From the NCBI GenBank assembly GCA_001632435.1, contig KV423919.1, positions 186,001 through 250,000 of the forward strand: a DNA stretch of 64,000 nucleotides, read 5' to 3'. The notes under the pieces were generated by a model. It had not been told where the DNA came from, did no database searches, and saw only the letters and a program-made list of their open reading frames with translations. The translations under genes were made by a program, and so were the position numbers. The stretch comes from Calocera cornea HHB12733. Its lineage: Eukaryota; Basidiomycota; Dacrymycetes; Dacrymycetales; Dacrymycetaceae. How positions within the stretch are numbered: position 1 is the first letter of the stretch; each line of letters begins with the position of its first letter. Positions 10,440 through 20,235 of the stretch are shown piece after piece.

Positions 10440-12545
10440 CTATGTCTGATGATCGTCTTCATATCCCTTGGCTATGCCGGATCGTCCTTCTTCCAATACC
10501 CCCGGTGCGTCCTGGCCTAAGCGTCGATCGAGTCCACGGTAAGTTCGATCGACTAGGAATTGTCCTGCCGAATGTAAGCATCTAGTCGCCGGCGCTTATG
10601 ACTGACAAAACACACCTCCGACATCTGGGGTATATTGCTGTAACGCGTCGGACCGACTGCGGAGTTGGAGAGCGCCCGGTTCATCAGCGGAGGCAACATC
10701 TTTGATTGCGGATCAGAATCGTTCCTACTTTTGGTCATGTGATGCGTACCGGTTGATGCACCGGTAAACTTCTTCGCCTTCCGGTACCTACCGGTCGTCA
10801 GTGAAAACGAAGGTTGATCATCGTCGGATTCGTCTCCCGAGGTCACTCCATCGGGCGGATCTTTGAATGGATCAGCATCGGCAAGCTGACTGACGTTTGG
10901 CTAATGAAATGTACCTGGTCTGTCAGACACGTCGGCAAGGACTTGCTGGAAATCCAACAGATATCGATTGGACCAAATCGGCATGGGATTGAGCGCTATT
11001 TCCAGTTCGAACGGGGTTATTATTGGCTTGAAGAAATCCTGTACAGTAATCGTCAGCAAATGACATATTCAAGTTCAAAGTTGCCACGCCTTTGAATCAA
11101 TCAAGCTGTTTTCAGGACAGGCGACCAAAATGAAACACTCGATGTCCATGAAATTCGCCAGTTTAGCGGGATTCATTTTTCCCACACTTATTGTATACGA
11201 CTTCTTCTTTGCCTTAGCAAGCAGCCTCCGCAGATGAGTCATCAAGGGCAGATAGGATGCTGCAGACAATCAATGGCCGAATGTATACGCGATATCAGAC
11301 GTACCAACTGCCAGCGTGCCGACGACGATGCCGAACACGTCAGCGTCACGCGCCCTTTGGACAAGTGCATAGCGTCGCATGAGTAACTTGTTGGTGCGGC
11401 CCGACGCTAACGAAGCCGAGCCCGTATCAGGGTCATAATTGTACACCTGTGGCGGCCGAGGTAAGAAATAGTGCCAAATATAGTAGGAATGCGCATATAC
11501 CTCGCATGCCGCATGTGTGACAATCAGATTCGTTAAGGAAAGACTTTCTCCACCGACGTAAAGGATGATAGGGTCCACAGCCTCTTCTTCAGCTTCGCGT
11601 GAAGTTGACGTGTCTGCGTAGTCAGTCAATTGTCATGTGAGAACGGTTTGCCACACATACATGAGGTATCACCAGGGCCACTTGTATGGAAACGCCGAAC
11701 AGAAGGAGCAGAAATGCGATGCCGAGGATCGAGAATAGCGCTCAGAGCCTCGCAGATAGCGTCTGTAGGACCGATCGGTACACTGAGTGCCGAGGAACAG
11801 AAGGCGGCGCACCGATTGAATACGCGAAGCTCACATCATAGCGGACGAGAACTGGTCGATGAACTTCGCTGTCAAGCGAAGATCTGCTGCTTTCGACTAG
11901 GCTATGCGCGCAATGTTTGACGTCGATAGTGCGCTTTCCAAAGACATAGATTACCGGCAGCCGAGCGGTCCTGTCGTGGGACACACCTTGAATGACGGTT
12001 AATGCACATTGTGTAAGCGGTGCGTACGGGCTGAGACATGCATGCCCGTAATGGACAAGGACTTCCGCATTCACATGCTGTGCGGCCACTTCATCGACGC
12101 AGCAGCTAGGTACCAGGGATTGAAATTCAGTCCAAGTTGCCAAGTCTTACGGAAAACGCCGCCGACGCTATTCACCTTCCGTAAGACGTGTCGGCCAATA
12201 CATACAGCTCCCGCCCTGGGAGTTTTGATGTTAACAGCCGATGAACTAGTACGGAGTCGTGCAGAAGTGCGTCAGGGAACTGCAGGGCGATCTGTCCAAG
12301 CCGCCGGATGATTGATGATGAGGGCGCCAACAGATTGCATTGAAAGGGGTGGTGCTCACGGTGCGGTATCCCCGGGAGACGATGTGGTCGACAGTCTGTT
12401 GTATTTCATACGCCTGGTCCAGCGCGCTGCCGGACCGGGTTGCTGTGTCATCAAAGATCTGGGGAGCGACGGAAATGTCCTGATGAATGATATCTGCGCC
12501 TGGGTTCGAAAAGGCGGACGACGGAGGCTCCGGCACCGTTCCCAT
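10440..12545 (-). CDS. DPH2: diphthamide biosynthesis protein 2
   Basis: Partner of DPH1 in the Fe-S enzyme that transfers 3-amino-3-carboxypropyl from SAM to the EF2 histidine, the first step of diphthamide synthesis in the cytosol. ATG at 12543-12545 (MGTVPEPPSSAF). Recognised segments: YEIQQTVDHIVSRGYRT, IALQFPDALLHDSV, LADTSYGSCCVDEVAAQH, VLVHYGHACLSP, LPVIYVFGKR, VYNYDPDTG, RRYALVQRARDADVFGIVV, VGKMNPAKLANFMDIECF, VACPENSLID, FFKPIITPFELEIALNP, LTTGRYRKAKKF and, at the C-terminus, DRTYRGLDRRLGQDAP then GRSGIAKGY. At least eight exons with short introns. The junction that joins the LTTGRY exon to the RTYRGLD exon (near 10550-10600) is not settled: simple GT..AG choices give a frame problem there. 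Stop at 10440-10442. Confidence 0.9.
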
Positions 12546-14080
12546 TGGTCCGTGAGGATCCGTGCCCAAGATAGGTTTGACAGCTGAAGAAGGCAGAGAC
12601 CGGAGAAGTCGAGGAGGACAGGGGAATAGGAACGCTGGTGCCGTTCTGCAATGAGGTCAAGAATTTGAATAGAGGCCGGCGAGCAAAACAAGGTGGCGCG
12701 TAATGAGGGATGGCGCGGCGTCACAAGAAGGAATTCAAAAATCTATTGATTACTTAGCCGCAGCAATCGTGATTTGTCAACGGCCCCTGGGCTTCCGGAA
12801 GCGGACCTTCTCGTTGCGATCTTTTGGCCAATCTTTAGTGGCACCGCAAGGCTAAATCCATAGAGTCGCGGGGAAGAGCAGTAACATGTCTGCGAGTCAA
12901 ATGAACCACGTCCACTGTCTGGCTGGGCGGCCGTTGGGTGCGGAACAGGAGGAAGAGAGCTGGTCTGAGCCAAATAATGCCTCCTGGGGTTACCCCGATA
13001 ATAACTGTCGAGGGCCCTGCCGTTACGTTTGAGTCCGTGAACCATCCGTGTCAATGGCGTAAAGTCATATAGCCCATGTCTTGCTTTGGCCCTTGACTAG
13101 GGGTACCACACACATATACACAACGCAATTGGGACCAAGGGTGTGGGCCGCCGGGATTGCAAAAATTTTCACTTGTCCACCCAACCGAACACACCAAAGG
13201 GTAGTTGGCCGCGGAGCAGCAACTCCACGCACCACCCAGCCATCATCCTTTCACAACAAGACCGAGCCTGTTTATTGCAATGCTTCCGCTTGTGGGCGAG
13301 CGCTCACTGTGTGTACAGACTCCACACCAGTGCATTCTCATCCCGCGCGATCTTCGCGTCCAGCAATCCACTTCTTCCACCCAAAACTCGTCCCACTCAT
13401 GGGTCTTGTCATGGTCTTACCTGACCTGGGATTGAATGACGGCCGGGCTGTGCTTTCCTGCCCTCGCAACCCCTTGCACACACGCGCGCTGCTAGGAATG
13501 GGAATACTCTATTATTTGTGTTGTCGGCCATTTTCTTTTCCCTCCCCCTCCTCGTCGTAATCCTCCGCTCCTCCGCCCCGGCCCCCACTCCCGCCGCCCC
13601 CTCGGTTGATTTCGGTCAATTGCAAACCCATCTTATATAGCATCACACTGCCGACTTCGGTCAGGGCATCCCGCCCAGCCTCCAACTGTCTGCTTCTGCT
13701 AGCGCTCTCCCGCCCTCAGCCCCCAGTACTCTCGCTCGCCAGACCTTGCTCGTAACAGGGGTTTCATCTCCATCGCCCCCCGGAGGGATCTTGGGCGCTG
13801 CCTCGGTCCTATTCACTCGGTGCTTGCCTATCTCCATCACCATTCTCTCTTCATCTAAACCGACCTGACCTAGCAAGGCAACGTATCTCCGCAGCGCTTG
13901 TGGGCCTATAAAGCAGCTACATGTTCTCGTCCTCCAGCATCTCCCCAAGACTACTGCGCTCTACGACGCCGGCCCTCCCCATTGGCAACCCCCCGAGGCT
14001 ATATCGAAATACTCAGCCGCTGTATCCATATCTTTGTACTCTGACCGACGACGACCAAACCCCCTGTACACAATAACACC
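12546..14080. other. 1.5-kb intergenic region
   Basis: Upstream of both DPH2 (-) and the hemerythrin-like gene (+). The open frames here lack ATG starts and protein-like character. From about 13540 to 13990 it is strongly C/T rich on the + strand, as expected near a promoter. A TATAAAG at 13907-13913 lies about 170 bp before the next ATG. Confidence 0.45.
13907..13913 (+). promoter_or_regulatory. TATA-like element before hemerythrin-like gene
   Basis: TATAAAG in a pyrimidine-rich tract, 168 bp upstream of ATG 14081. It fits a TATA box but no transcription start is known. Confidence 0.35.
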
Positions 14081-14955
14081 ATGAATATGAGCGATCCCCG
14101 CTGGTCTCGTGTTAGTGCTCTGTCCTCATGTTGACCTTGCAACGGCGTGCCGATATTGTGGCTACTTTAGGTCTCTGACAAGCTGGCCAGCTTCCATGGA
14201 TTTCTTGCCGCGCAACGTGAGTTGTCTGTTTGTTCTGCCTTCTCATCGGCTGATGCCTTCCGGCGAGCGCAGTTGATGCGACGTATGAGGTTCGTCGGTT
14301 TGGTCCGTCGCCCTTGAAACGGATCTCAGATCCCTGACCAGCTCGCCGATGGCACTTTCCAACGCCGCGGAATGTCGTTGCAGACGTTCATCAGCGAAGT
14401 AGCCGATTTCAAGAGACGTTAGTGCCGCTCGTTCCGCGCACTTCGCCCCCCGACTGATCCCCGGATTTCAGAGCTAGAGACCCATATCAATACTGAGGCG
14501 GTAGGGCTATGTTCGGCGACCGTTCGGAGGTCGTTACTCATGTTTTACCTCACAGCGGCATGTCTACCCGATTCTCGCGCAACGCATGCCAGCATTTGCA
14601 CCTGGTCAGCGGCTGTCGCTAGCGCACGGCGCAGTGCGCAGAGGTGAGATGATCGGCTTTTCGTCAACGTCTCATGATTTCTGACAAACATCCCCATACG
14701 CAGGGCTGGACGGCATCGATAGCATCATCTCGAAGACCACGGCGAACCCGCCGTCGTACAATGGCGCAGAGCTGAGGCAGTGTATCGATTCATTCAGAGC
14801 CACGCTCTACGCTCTGTTTGCCGACGAACTGTACGTCAGTTGACCTGCCATTGCCGGCAGCGTTATTGACTGGTCATTCGCGCAGGCGGGAATTACACCC
14901 GGCGAACATGCAACGATATTGGTCCTTGAACGAGGTTATCGCACTGCCCGTGTAA
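14081..14955 (+). CDS. hemerythrin-like (HHE domain) protein
   Basis: Small helical protein read only after removing about seven introns from an 875-bp gene. It starts MNMSDPRWSR at ATG 14081. Helix A holds SDKLASFHGFLAAQLDATYE, followed by DGTFQRRGMSLQTFISEV. Then comes the metal-ligand core QLETHINTEARHVYPILAQR and MPAFAPGQ, and the last ligand region SLAHGAVRRGLDGI. The H..HxxxE..H..H pattern fits the hemerythrin/HHE cation-binding fold, in which these residues hold a di-iron centre. The C-terminus is RELHPANMQRYWSLNEVIALPV. Fungal HHE proteins are thought to act in oxygen, NO or iron handling; the role here is unknown. Exons are as short as about 30 bp. Stop at 14953-14955. Confidence 0.78.
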
Positions 14956-15208
14956 CGCCTAACCGGGCATATGCTCACGTCCAGAACCCCTTAACCCCAT
15001 CGGCTGTACACCCCATCCGCTTTCCTCGCACTTGTATTTATTTCCCCAGCATCGCTCCATATCCCCTTCAGTATTACTAGAGCATCCCCACCTGGATCCT
15101 CTGTCTCGCTTCGACGGGGCCCTGTACATTATGACTAGCGAAGAAGCATAAGTATACATTAATACTATATATTGACGAAACGTGACGTACATGGCTGAGT
15201 AAGCTCTA

Positions 15209-15652
15209 CTAGAAGTCCGTAACGCGCCCTCCGTAGCTCCAGTCGTTGTGCCTGACTGGTTCGATCTTTGGGCCGCCGATCTCCCCTGTCTTGGGATTTA
15301 CGTCACCCTCGAACTCATTTCGGGGCTTCTTCCGCGCGTCGGGATGGAGCAGGGGCTGCTCGGGTTGCCCTGAGCCTGATGATGCTGGTGGTGGAGCAGA
15401 TTGTCCGGCAGCAGCGGCGCGGACGAGCTCTTCGAACTCGCGCTGTTCAGCGGCGGGCAACGGAGGAGGAGAAGGACGGAAGAGGGGGTCGCCGGCGCGG
15501 TCGTCATGATATCGACGGAGACGAAGTGAGGTATGAATGGGGCGGAGCGCGGAAAGCGCTGCGCTAAGCCGTGGAACGATATATGGACCCACGGTGCGAG
15601 TGAATGGTGAGGAACGGAGGGGGTAAGTCATTGAGAGGGCGGAGATGGGCAT
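15209..15652 (-). CDS. SDHAF4: succinate dehydrogenase assembly factor 4
   Basis: Mitochondrial chaperone that binds flavinylated SdhA before complex II assembly (Sdh8 in yeast; DUF1674). The diagnostic C-terminus is FEGDVNPKTGEIGGPKIEP then VRHNDWSYGGRVTDF, matching the conserved end of the family (NP.T.E.GGPKGPEPTRYGDWE..GR..DF). I chose ATG 15650-15652 (MPISALSMTYPLRSSPFTRT), which gives an Arg-rich amphipathic presequence of about 45 residues. The frame is open to an upstream ATG at 15922, but that stretch is Pro-rich and not targeting-like. Single exon. It converges on the hemerythrin-like gene (253 bp between stops). Confidence 0.9.
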   Translation of the reverse strand: MPISALSMTYPLRSSPFTRTVGPYIVPRLSAALSALRPIHTSLRLRRYHDDRAGDPLFRPSPPPLPAAEQREFEELVRAAAAGQSAPPPASSGSGQPEQPLLHPDARKKPRNEFEGDVNPKTGEIGGPKIEPVRHNDWSYGGRVTDF

Positions 15653-16039
15653 GACGGCGGCGGCGGGGACGGCGGGGTAGGGCTGAGTCAGACCGAGAGG
15701 GCCGTTCCCCGTGTATCGTGGATGGTGTGGTGTGGCCGAGGGCGGTTGGTCGGAGTGGGGAAGACAGGGAATCGGGCGGGCTCGTTGCGCTCGTGGGCTT
15801 GTGTATGCTGCACCCGTCCGAACGTCACGGTCGAAAGGCAAAGAGGGTGGCCAGCACGGGCGGTGCAGGGCAAGCAGGGACCCAGGACTGGGCGATGCCG
15901 TGATGCTCACGTCGGGTCCCATGGCATCGTCGGCTAATGGCGGGCACAGCGACTCGTACTGAGACTTTACGACATTCTGTCAACCCCTTTACAAGCCTCC
16001 GTTAACTCAATCCTCCCAAAACCGTACAGTCGGGATATT

Positions 16040-16508
16040 GGATGACTTGCCGTAGACCTAAATCCTAGATTTTGAGCGTCCTAGATGCGCCACACAGGGT
16101 CTGCCGAGGTGCCGCTGTCAAAATTCAAACTCCGGAGCACTCCTAGACTGCTTATCGTCCGTCCTAGATGTCGAATCTAGGAGAGGGGTCCCCCCCCCTC
16201 TCCTAGATCTTTTCTGCTCTCCTAGACCCTCACGGAAGCACATCTTCACATGGAGCGCCTGCCTGGCATACAAATGCCCTGCAATTTGCTTCCTTGGGTA
16301 AACAATGGCACAGCCTCTGGAGGACCCCTAATTTGCACATTGCGTGATCTGTGTCAGGCACGTGACAAATCTAGGATCTAGGAGGGGTGTGTGCGTGCAT
16401 CCTACGGTCTGGGTTAGCATCTGTGATCTGTAGTTTTGCCTCCAAAAACTGCTTCCGTTTAGGATCTGTGTCGAAAAATCTACGATCTAGGTCTACGGCA
16501 AGTCATCC
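16040..16508. mobile_element. non-autonomous MITE-like element, 469 bp
   Basis: The ends are inverted repeats: GGATGACTTGCCGTAGACCT begins at 16040 and its reverse complement ends at 16508. The first 21 bp match perfectly and the match continues to about 34 bp with two differences. ATT flanks both sides (16037-16039 and 16509-16511), a likely 3-bp target-site duplication. There is no coding capacity. The interior holds at least ten copies of CCTAGA or its complement, including a perfect hairpin. The terminal repeats do not match the Harbinger element at 56705, so a different transposase is implied. Confidence 0.8.
16175..16208. repeat. perfect hairpin inside the MITE
   Basis: 14-bp arms ATCTAGGAGAGGGG and CCCCTCTCCTAGAT around a 6-nt C-rich loop (16189-16194). 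It is built from the CCTAGA motif that recurs through the element. Confidence 0.85.
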
Positions 16509-16938
16509 ATTACTCCCTCTCGATCCCGTGTTGTCAAGCTGCCAGATGTCCAATTAATTCAGTTGCCAACCCAGCCCCGTGACAGCCCGCCTTCTCCGAC
16601 GATCAGCATTGCAGCTTCCACCATTCCACTACAGACGAACCCCACTCGAAGCGTAAAAATACTTACGCTGTCAGGTTCACAACGTAATCTCAATTGTCAA
16701 AATGACCAACTTTAGGACCAACCACAACGTGTCATTTTCGCAAAACAACTTTCGATCACACACATGTAATCGGACTAGCCTACGTTTGGACAAAATGCAA
16801 TTTCTAAACTCGGAAGATGAAAAGTATAGTATATGCCAAATCAGATGCTTGCAATGAATTGCAGCATCCCCACATTTAAGACGACCGCCCGCAGGCTGTG
16901 TTCGTTCCCATGATCGGTAGTTACGTACACCGCATTCT

Positions 16939-18410
16939 TCACGAGCTCTGCTCTTCGGTCGTCTTCATAATCCAAGGCTCGCTCGAAACGAATTGAGCAC
17001 GGGGAACGCCGAGCTCAAGCAGCTCCGAGAAGTACTTAGAGAAGCTGCATGGGAACCGCAGTCAGCTATAAAGCTACGGGTTTCAGAATCGTCGAAACGC
17101 ACTCAGCAAAGAACTTGTTCGAATCCTCCGCGTAGACCTTGACCCATTTCTTGAACTCCTTGTCCTGGACGAGCGCAAAGTCGGAACTGCCGGCATCATA
17201 TCATCAGTTTTCGCGCATTTAGGGCACAATATGACGTTACGCACGGAAGCATCATAAGGGTCTTCGTCTTGTCCTGCAACTGCTTGGGGCCATCCCACTT
17301 GCGCCAGGTCCACTTGTCGTTCATGAGCAGCTCGAAATAGTCATTCGTGAAGGTCGTCGGGGAGAAAGTCCAGGGTCCATCGAAGCCAGAGCTGGTAAGC
17401 CGATCAGCACTCCTATTCCCGACACCAGACGTGCTGATAACATACCGGTCGCGGTGGCAGCGGCCCAGAGCGTGAGCACCGGAGAGAGCAACGATGGCGT
17501 GGTCATCGAAACCCATGCGATAGAAGATCTGGTGGTTGAAAGACATATAAGCACCAGGAACGCGTCATGTTATGTCGAGCTCAGCTCACAGTGCGGAGGT
17601 GATCAGCAACCTTCGTAGCGTCGGGGAGGCGTCCATCAGGCGTAGCATCCTTGGCGAAACCATCGATACGACCAGGCCTCCAAGGTATCTTCGGTCCAGC
17701 CATCTCCTGAATAGCGCAAACACCACCTAGAGTCCACAGGTCGCCGTAAGAGATCCAGGGAAATTTCTCCTTGACCTCCTCAATCTTCGCACGAGCTACG
17801 TCGAGACCGGCGTTCGCACCGTGCTGGGCCTCAGAAGGGAAACGCATGGTTGCATAGTTGCTATCCAGGGTGTGTCAGAGACGCGTCCAAATGCGTCTGA
17901 ACGCGTCACTCTCACCTGCCGCCGGTGCCGTCGTTCTTATCGTAGGTACCCGAGGAATGCCATGCAAGACGGACGAACACAGGGCCGTAGGAACCGTCTG
18001 ATAGAGGCTGCGCATCAGCGAAAGACTTCCTTATATGGTATCAGGAGAAACGCACCATCGTAGTCGTTATCTTCCAGAATATCAGCGATCGCGTTGTACA
18101 CCTTTTGGTAGTCGTCCTTCGAAGGCGTGAAGTTGGTCGCGGCCTTGATTGCCTGAGTAGCGGACTTGGCGGCAGTGCCAGCCTCCTTTCCCACGTTGGC
18201 CGCGGAGCCGGCACTGTAGTACCAGTACCCACCTCCGGCGACAGCGGCGGCTCCGACGACCCACAAGAGGGTGTTGCTGCCGCCGCCGGGCGCGGTAGCG
18301 TACCCCCTGGCACGGATCACGCTGCGAGTGACAGGTGACGCGGCTGGCATGCGGCCAGCGGCGCCCACGAGGGGACGACGAAGCTGGGTGCGGAGGACGC
18401 TGGCGAACAT
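16939..18410 (-). CDS. CCP1: cytochrome c peroxidase, mitochondrial
   Basis: Haem peroxidase reducing H2O2 with electrons from cytochrome c in the intermembrane space. ATG at 18408-18410. The N-terminus ([20 protein letters not shown]) is a matrix-type presequence ending near RGYATAPG, followed by a hydrophobic sorting segment ([19 protein letters not shown]), the usual two-step signal. The mature enzyme shows [19 protein letters not shown] (distal Arg and His), [53 protein letters not shown] (proximal His), [19 protein letters not shown] and [20 protein letters not shown]. The last exon reads [14 protein letters not shown] and ends TTEEQSS at 16939. About seven exons. The Trp after GPW-type motifs and the proximal His region are intact, so it should be active. 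Confidence 0.96.
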
Positions 18411-18930
18411 CACCGCGGGTGCGACGAGAAGGGAGTAAGGACGATGAGAAGGGGGATGAACAGAAACCGCGGGGGGGTGTAGCTCGTGGACTGCCAGCGC
18501 CGCGGGCCAGCCGTTAAGTCACCTGGCTGAAAATGCATCCGGCAGTAGCTTCCGAGGCGACCAGTCCGCGGCCTTCAAATTGTGGAGGGAATCCCATTGG
18601 TTCCCACCAACCGCGGGAGATTGAATGCCCGAGGAGATAGTAAAGTGGACTGCGGGTCAATGGGCCGACTTGGGCGCGTAACCGTCTAGAACAATCTTGT
18701 TCTCATTACTTCGAGATGATGCTACAGAGAATGTACGCGGACGAATGTGACTGTTAACAAATGGTACTAGGCATGGTGGGGACGCGTCATGGGGTCAAAT
18801 AGCGGTGAGAGATACGGAGAAGAGCCCGAAAAACCTATACAGTAACGGTATGTAAGGAGTATTACACGAGAAAGGAAAGATAGCCGTTCCTGCGGGTCAC
18901 CAGTCGAATTCCCTGTGGTGACGCGTTAGA
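18411..18930. other. spacer between CCP1 and TFIIA large subunit
   Basis: 520 bp: the 5' flank of CCP1 and the 3' flank of the TFIIA gene (both minus strand). No gene, repeat or RNA seen. Confidence 0.5.
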
Positions 18931-19918
18931 CTATGTCCGGAGAGTGCGGGTGGATAGGTACCCACCCCGTGCATTTCGAAAATAGGTAGTCCTTCCCATT
19001 AACGTGCATAATCCCGTCCTTGAGTACACACTTCCACTTGTTCTTGACGCGTTGTACCTGCGGCTATGGTAAGCGGACACCACGGAGAACGGAACGTTAA
19101 AACGCGCATACCTTGTCCCACGTGCATAGTACACTGTCTCTACCACCATCTTCTCCCTCGTCATCCTCTCCGATCTCCTCGTCGTCAGAATCATCGAGGT
19201 CAGAGCCAATCTCTTCGTCATTGGTTGGCAGTGGTTTTGCTTTGGGCGGCTTGGGTGGCTTCGCGACGGGTTTCTGAGGCGTAGGATGAAGGGTTGCGGT
19301 TTCATCAGAGTCCGACTCATCGGAATTCTGCGATACACGTTTCCCGTTTGGTGTGATCTAGGAAACAACTCCCGTCATCCTCGGTACAGCAATACCGATG
19401 TTCAAACGCTTACCGATGCACCGTTCCCGTTCGCGGCAGGCCCATAAGGCGGTCTTGGAACGGGAGCTCCCGGTTGAGGCAGTCGAATTGGCATATTCGA
19501 CGGCCCGGCATACCCGTTCACACCGGATGCGCCGTACAAAGCATAACTGTCCACTGGTTCTGTTTTGATATAGCCAGGAGGCGGAGGTGGTGGCAGAGGC
19601 GGAAGTCGATTTGGTGGCGATGGCGGCGCGGGCTCGAACTGAGCGACGCGTGATGCGACTACCTTCATCTCCCAGCGCTAAGGACAGTCCCACAAGCATG
19701 TCAGACACATCCGAATACGCATCGTCAACCACAGGGTCTGCATACGTTTTGCAGTTCTTGGATGACATCGTTCTCGACGCCAGCGTCTTCGAAGTCCGTC
19801 TTGATAGAGGCGATCACCTCATCAATTACGGCGCGATATGTCGCAGGCTGGACAAAGCCATGACAAAGTGCATCATAGAGCACGTATGTACCGTACTCAC
19901 CACGATTCTATTCGACAT
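18931..19918 (-). CDS. TOA1: transcription initiation factor IIA large subunit
   Basis: TFIIA alpha/beta subunit, which stabilises TBP on TATA DNA. ATG 19916-19918. The first exon is only 18 nt (MSNRIV); removing a 53-bp GTGAGT..CAG intron gives PATYRAVIDEVIASIKTDFE, then DAGVENDVIQELQN, the conserved four-helix-bundle domain. A Pro-rich linker follows (PPPPPPGYIKTEPVDSY), then an acidic stretch (DEEIGSDLDDSDDEEIGE) and the C-terminal beta-barrel domain: DSVLCTWDKVQRVKNKWKCV then KDGIMHVNGKDYLFSK. The order is exactly that of Toa1/GTF2A1. Stop at 18931-18933. Divergent from the PWWP gene. A TATA box (TATATAAG on this strand) lies about 60 bp before the ATG. Confidence 0.95.
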
Positions 19919-19978
19919 GCTGGCCCAAACCGAGGAGGGGGACGGGGCCGGGTCGTCGTATGTTGCTGACGAGGGGGG

Positions 19979-19986
19979 CTTATATA
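19979..19986 (-). promoter_or_regulatory. TATA box of the TFIIA large-subunit gene
   Basis: On the minus strand TATATAAG matches the TATAWAAG consensus, 61 bp before the TOA1 ATG, within a G-rich flank. It lies in the 317-bp divergent spacer 19919-20235, which shows no other clear element. Confidence 0.5.
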
Positions 19987-20235
19987 GGGGGAGGGGGGAG
20001 GGGAGAGAGCGGGCTGGGTGGCTGTGTCATCTCGTCGAGATTGCCCCCGGGGTCTGTGCGTGCTCAGGGTTGTATAGGGCCGGTCATAGTGCGGTAGCCA
20101 GGGTGGCTTCGGAGGTGTGTGGTGGCGAAGTCTTTGATCCCGTGCTCGAATTCGCACTTCACGACCTAAACACAACCATCGGCACACGCTCTCCACCCGC
20201 CCCCTCGCATCTCTCCCTCTTCCGCCTCCTTCACC

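Larger units (their letters stand above)
15653..16938. other. intergenic region with MITE
   Basis: 1.29 kb. 15653-16036 is the 5' flank of SDHAF4, 16040-16508 is a MITE, and 16512-16938 is the 3' flank of cytochrome c peroxidase, more AT-rich and without a gene that I can see. Confidence 0.5.

Noticed and set aside
13661..13948. Minus-strand open frame as a gene
   Set aside because: No ATG start, low-complexity C/T-rich promoter tract, no recognisable motif.
15653..15922. Longer SDHAF4 starting at the upstream in-frame ATG 15922
   Set aside because: The extra 90 residues are Pro/Arg-rich without targeting character, while the 15652 start gives a proper mitochondrial presequence.
16040..16508. 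MITE derived from the Harbinger element at 56705
   Set aside because: The terminal repeats differ completely and the flanking duplications are ATT versus TTA.
17878..17907. Two ACGCGT boxes as a regulatory pair
   Set aside because: They lie within an intron of CCP1 far from any start codon. ACGCGT appears near the chance rate across the window.
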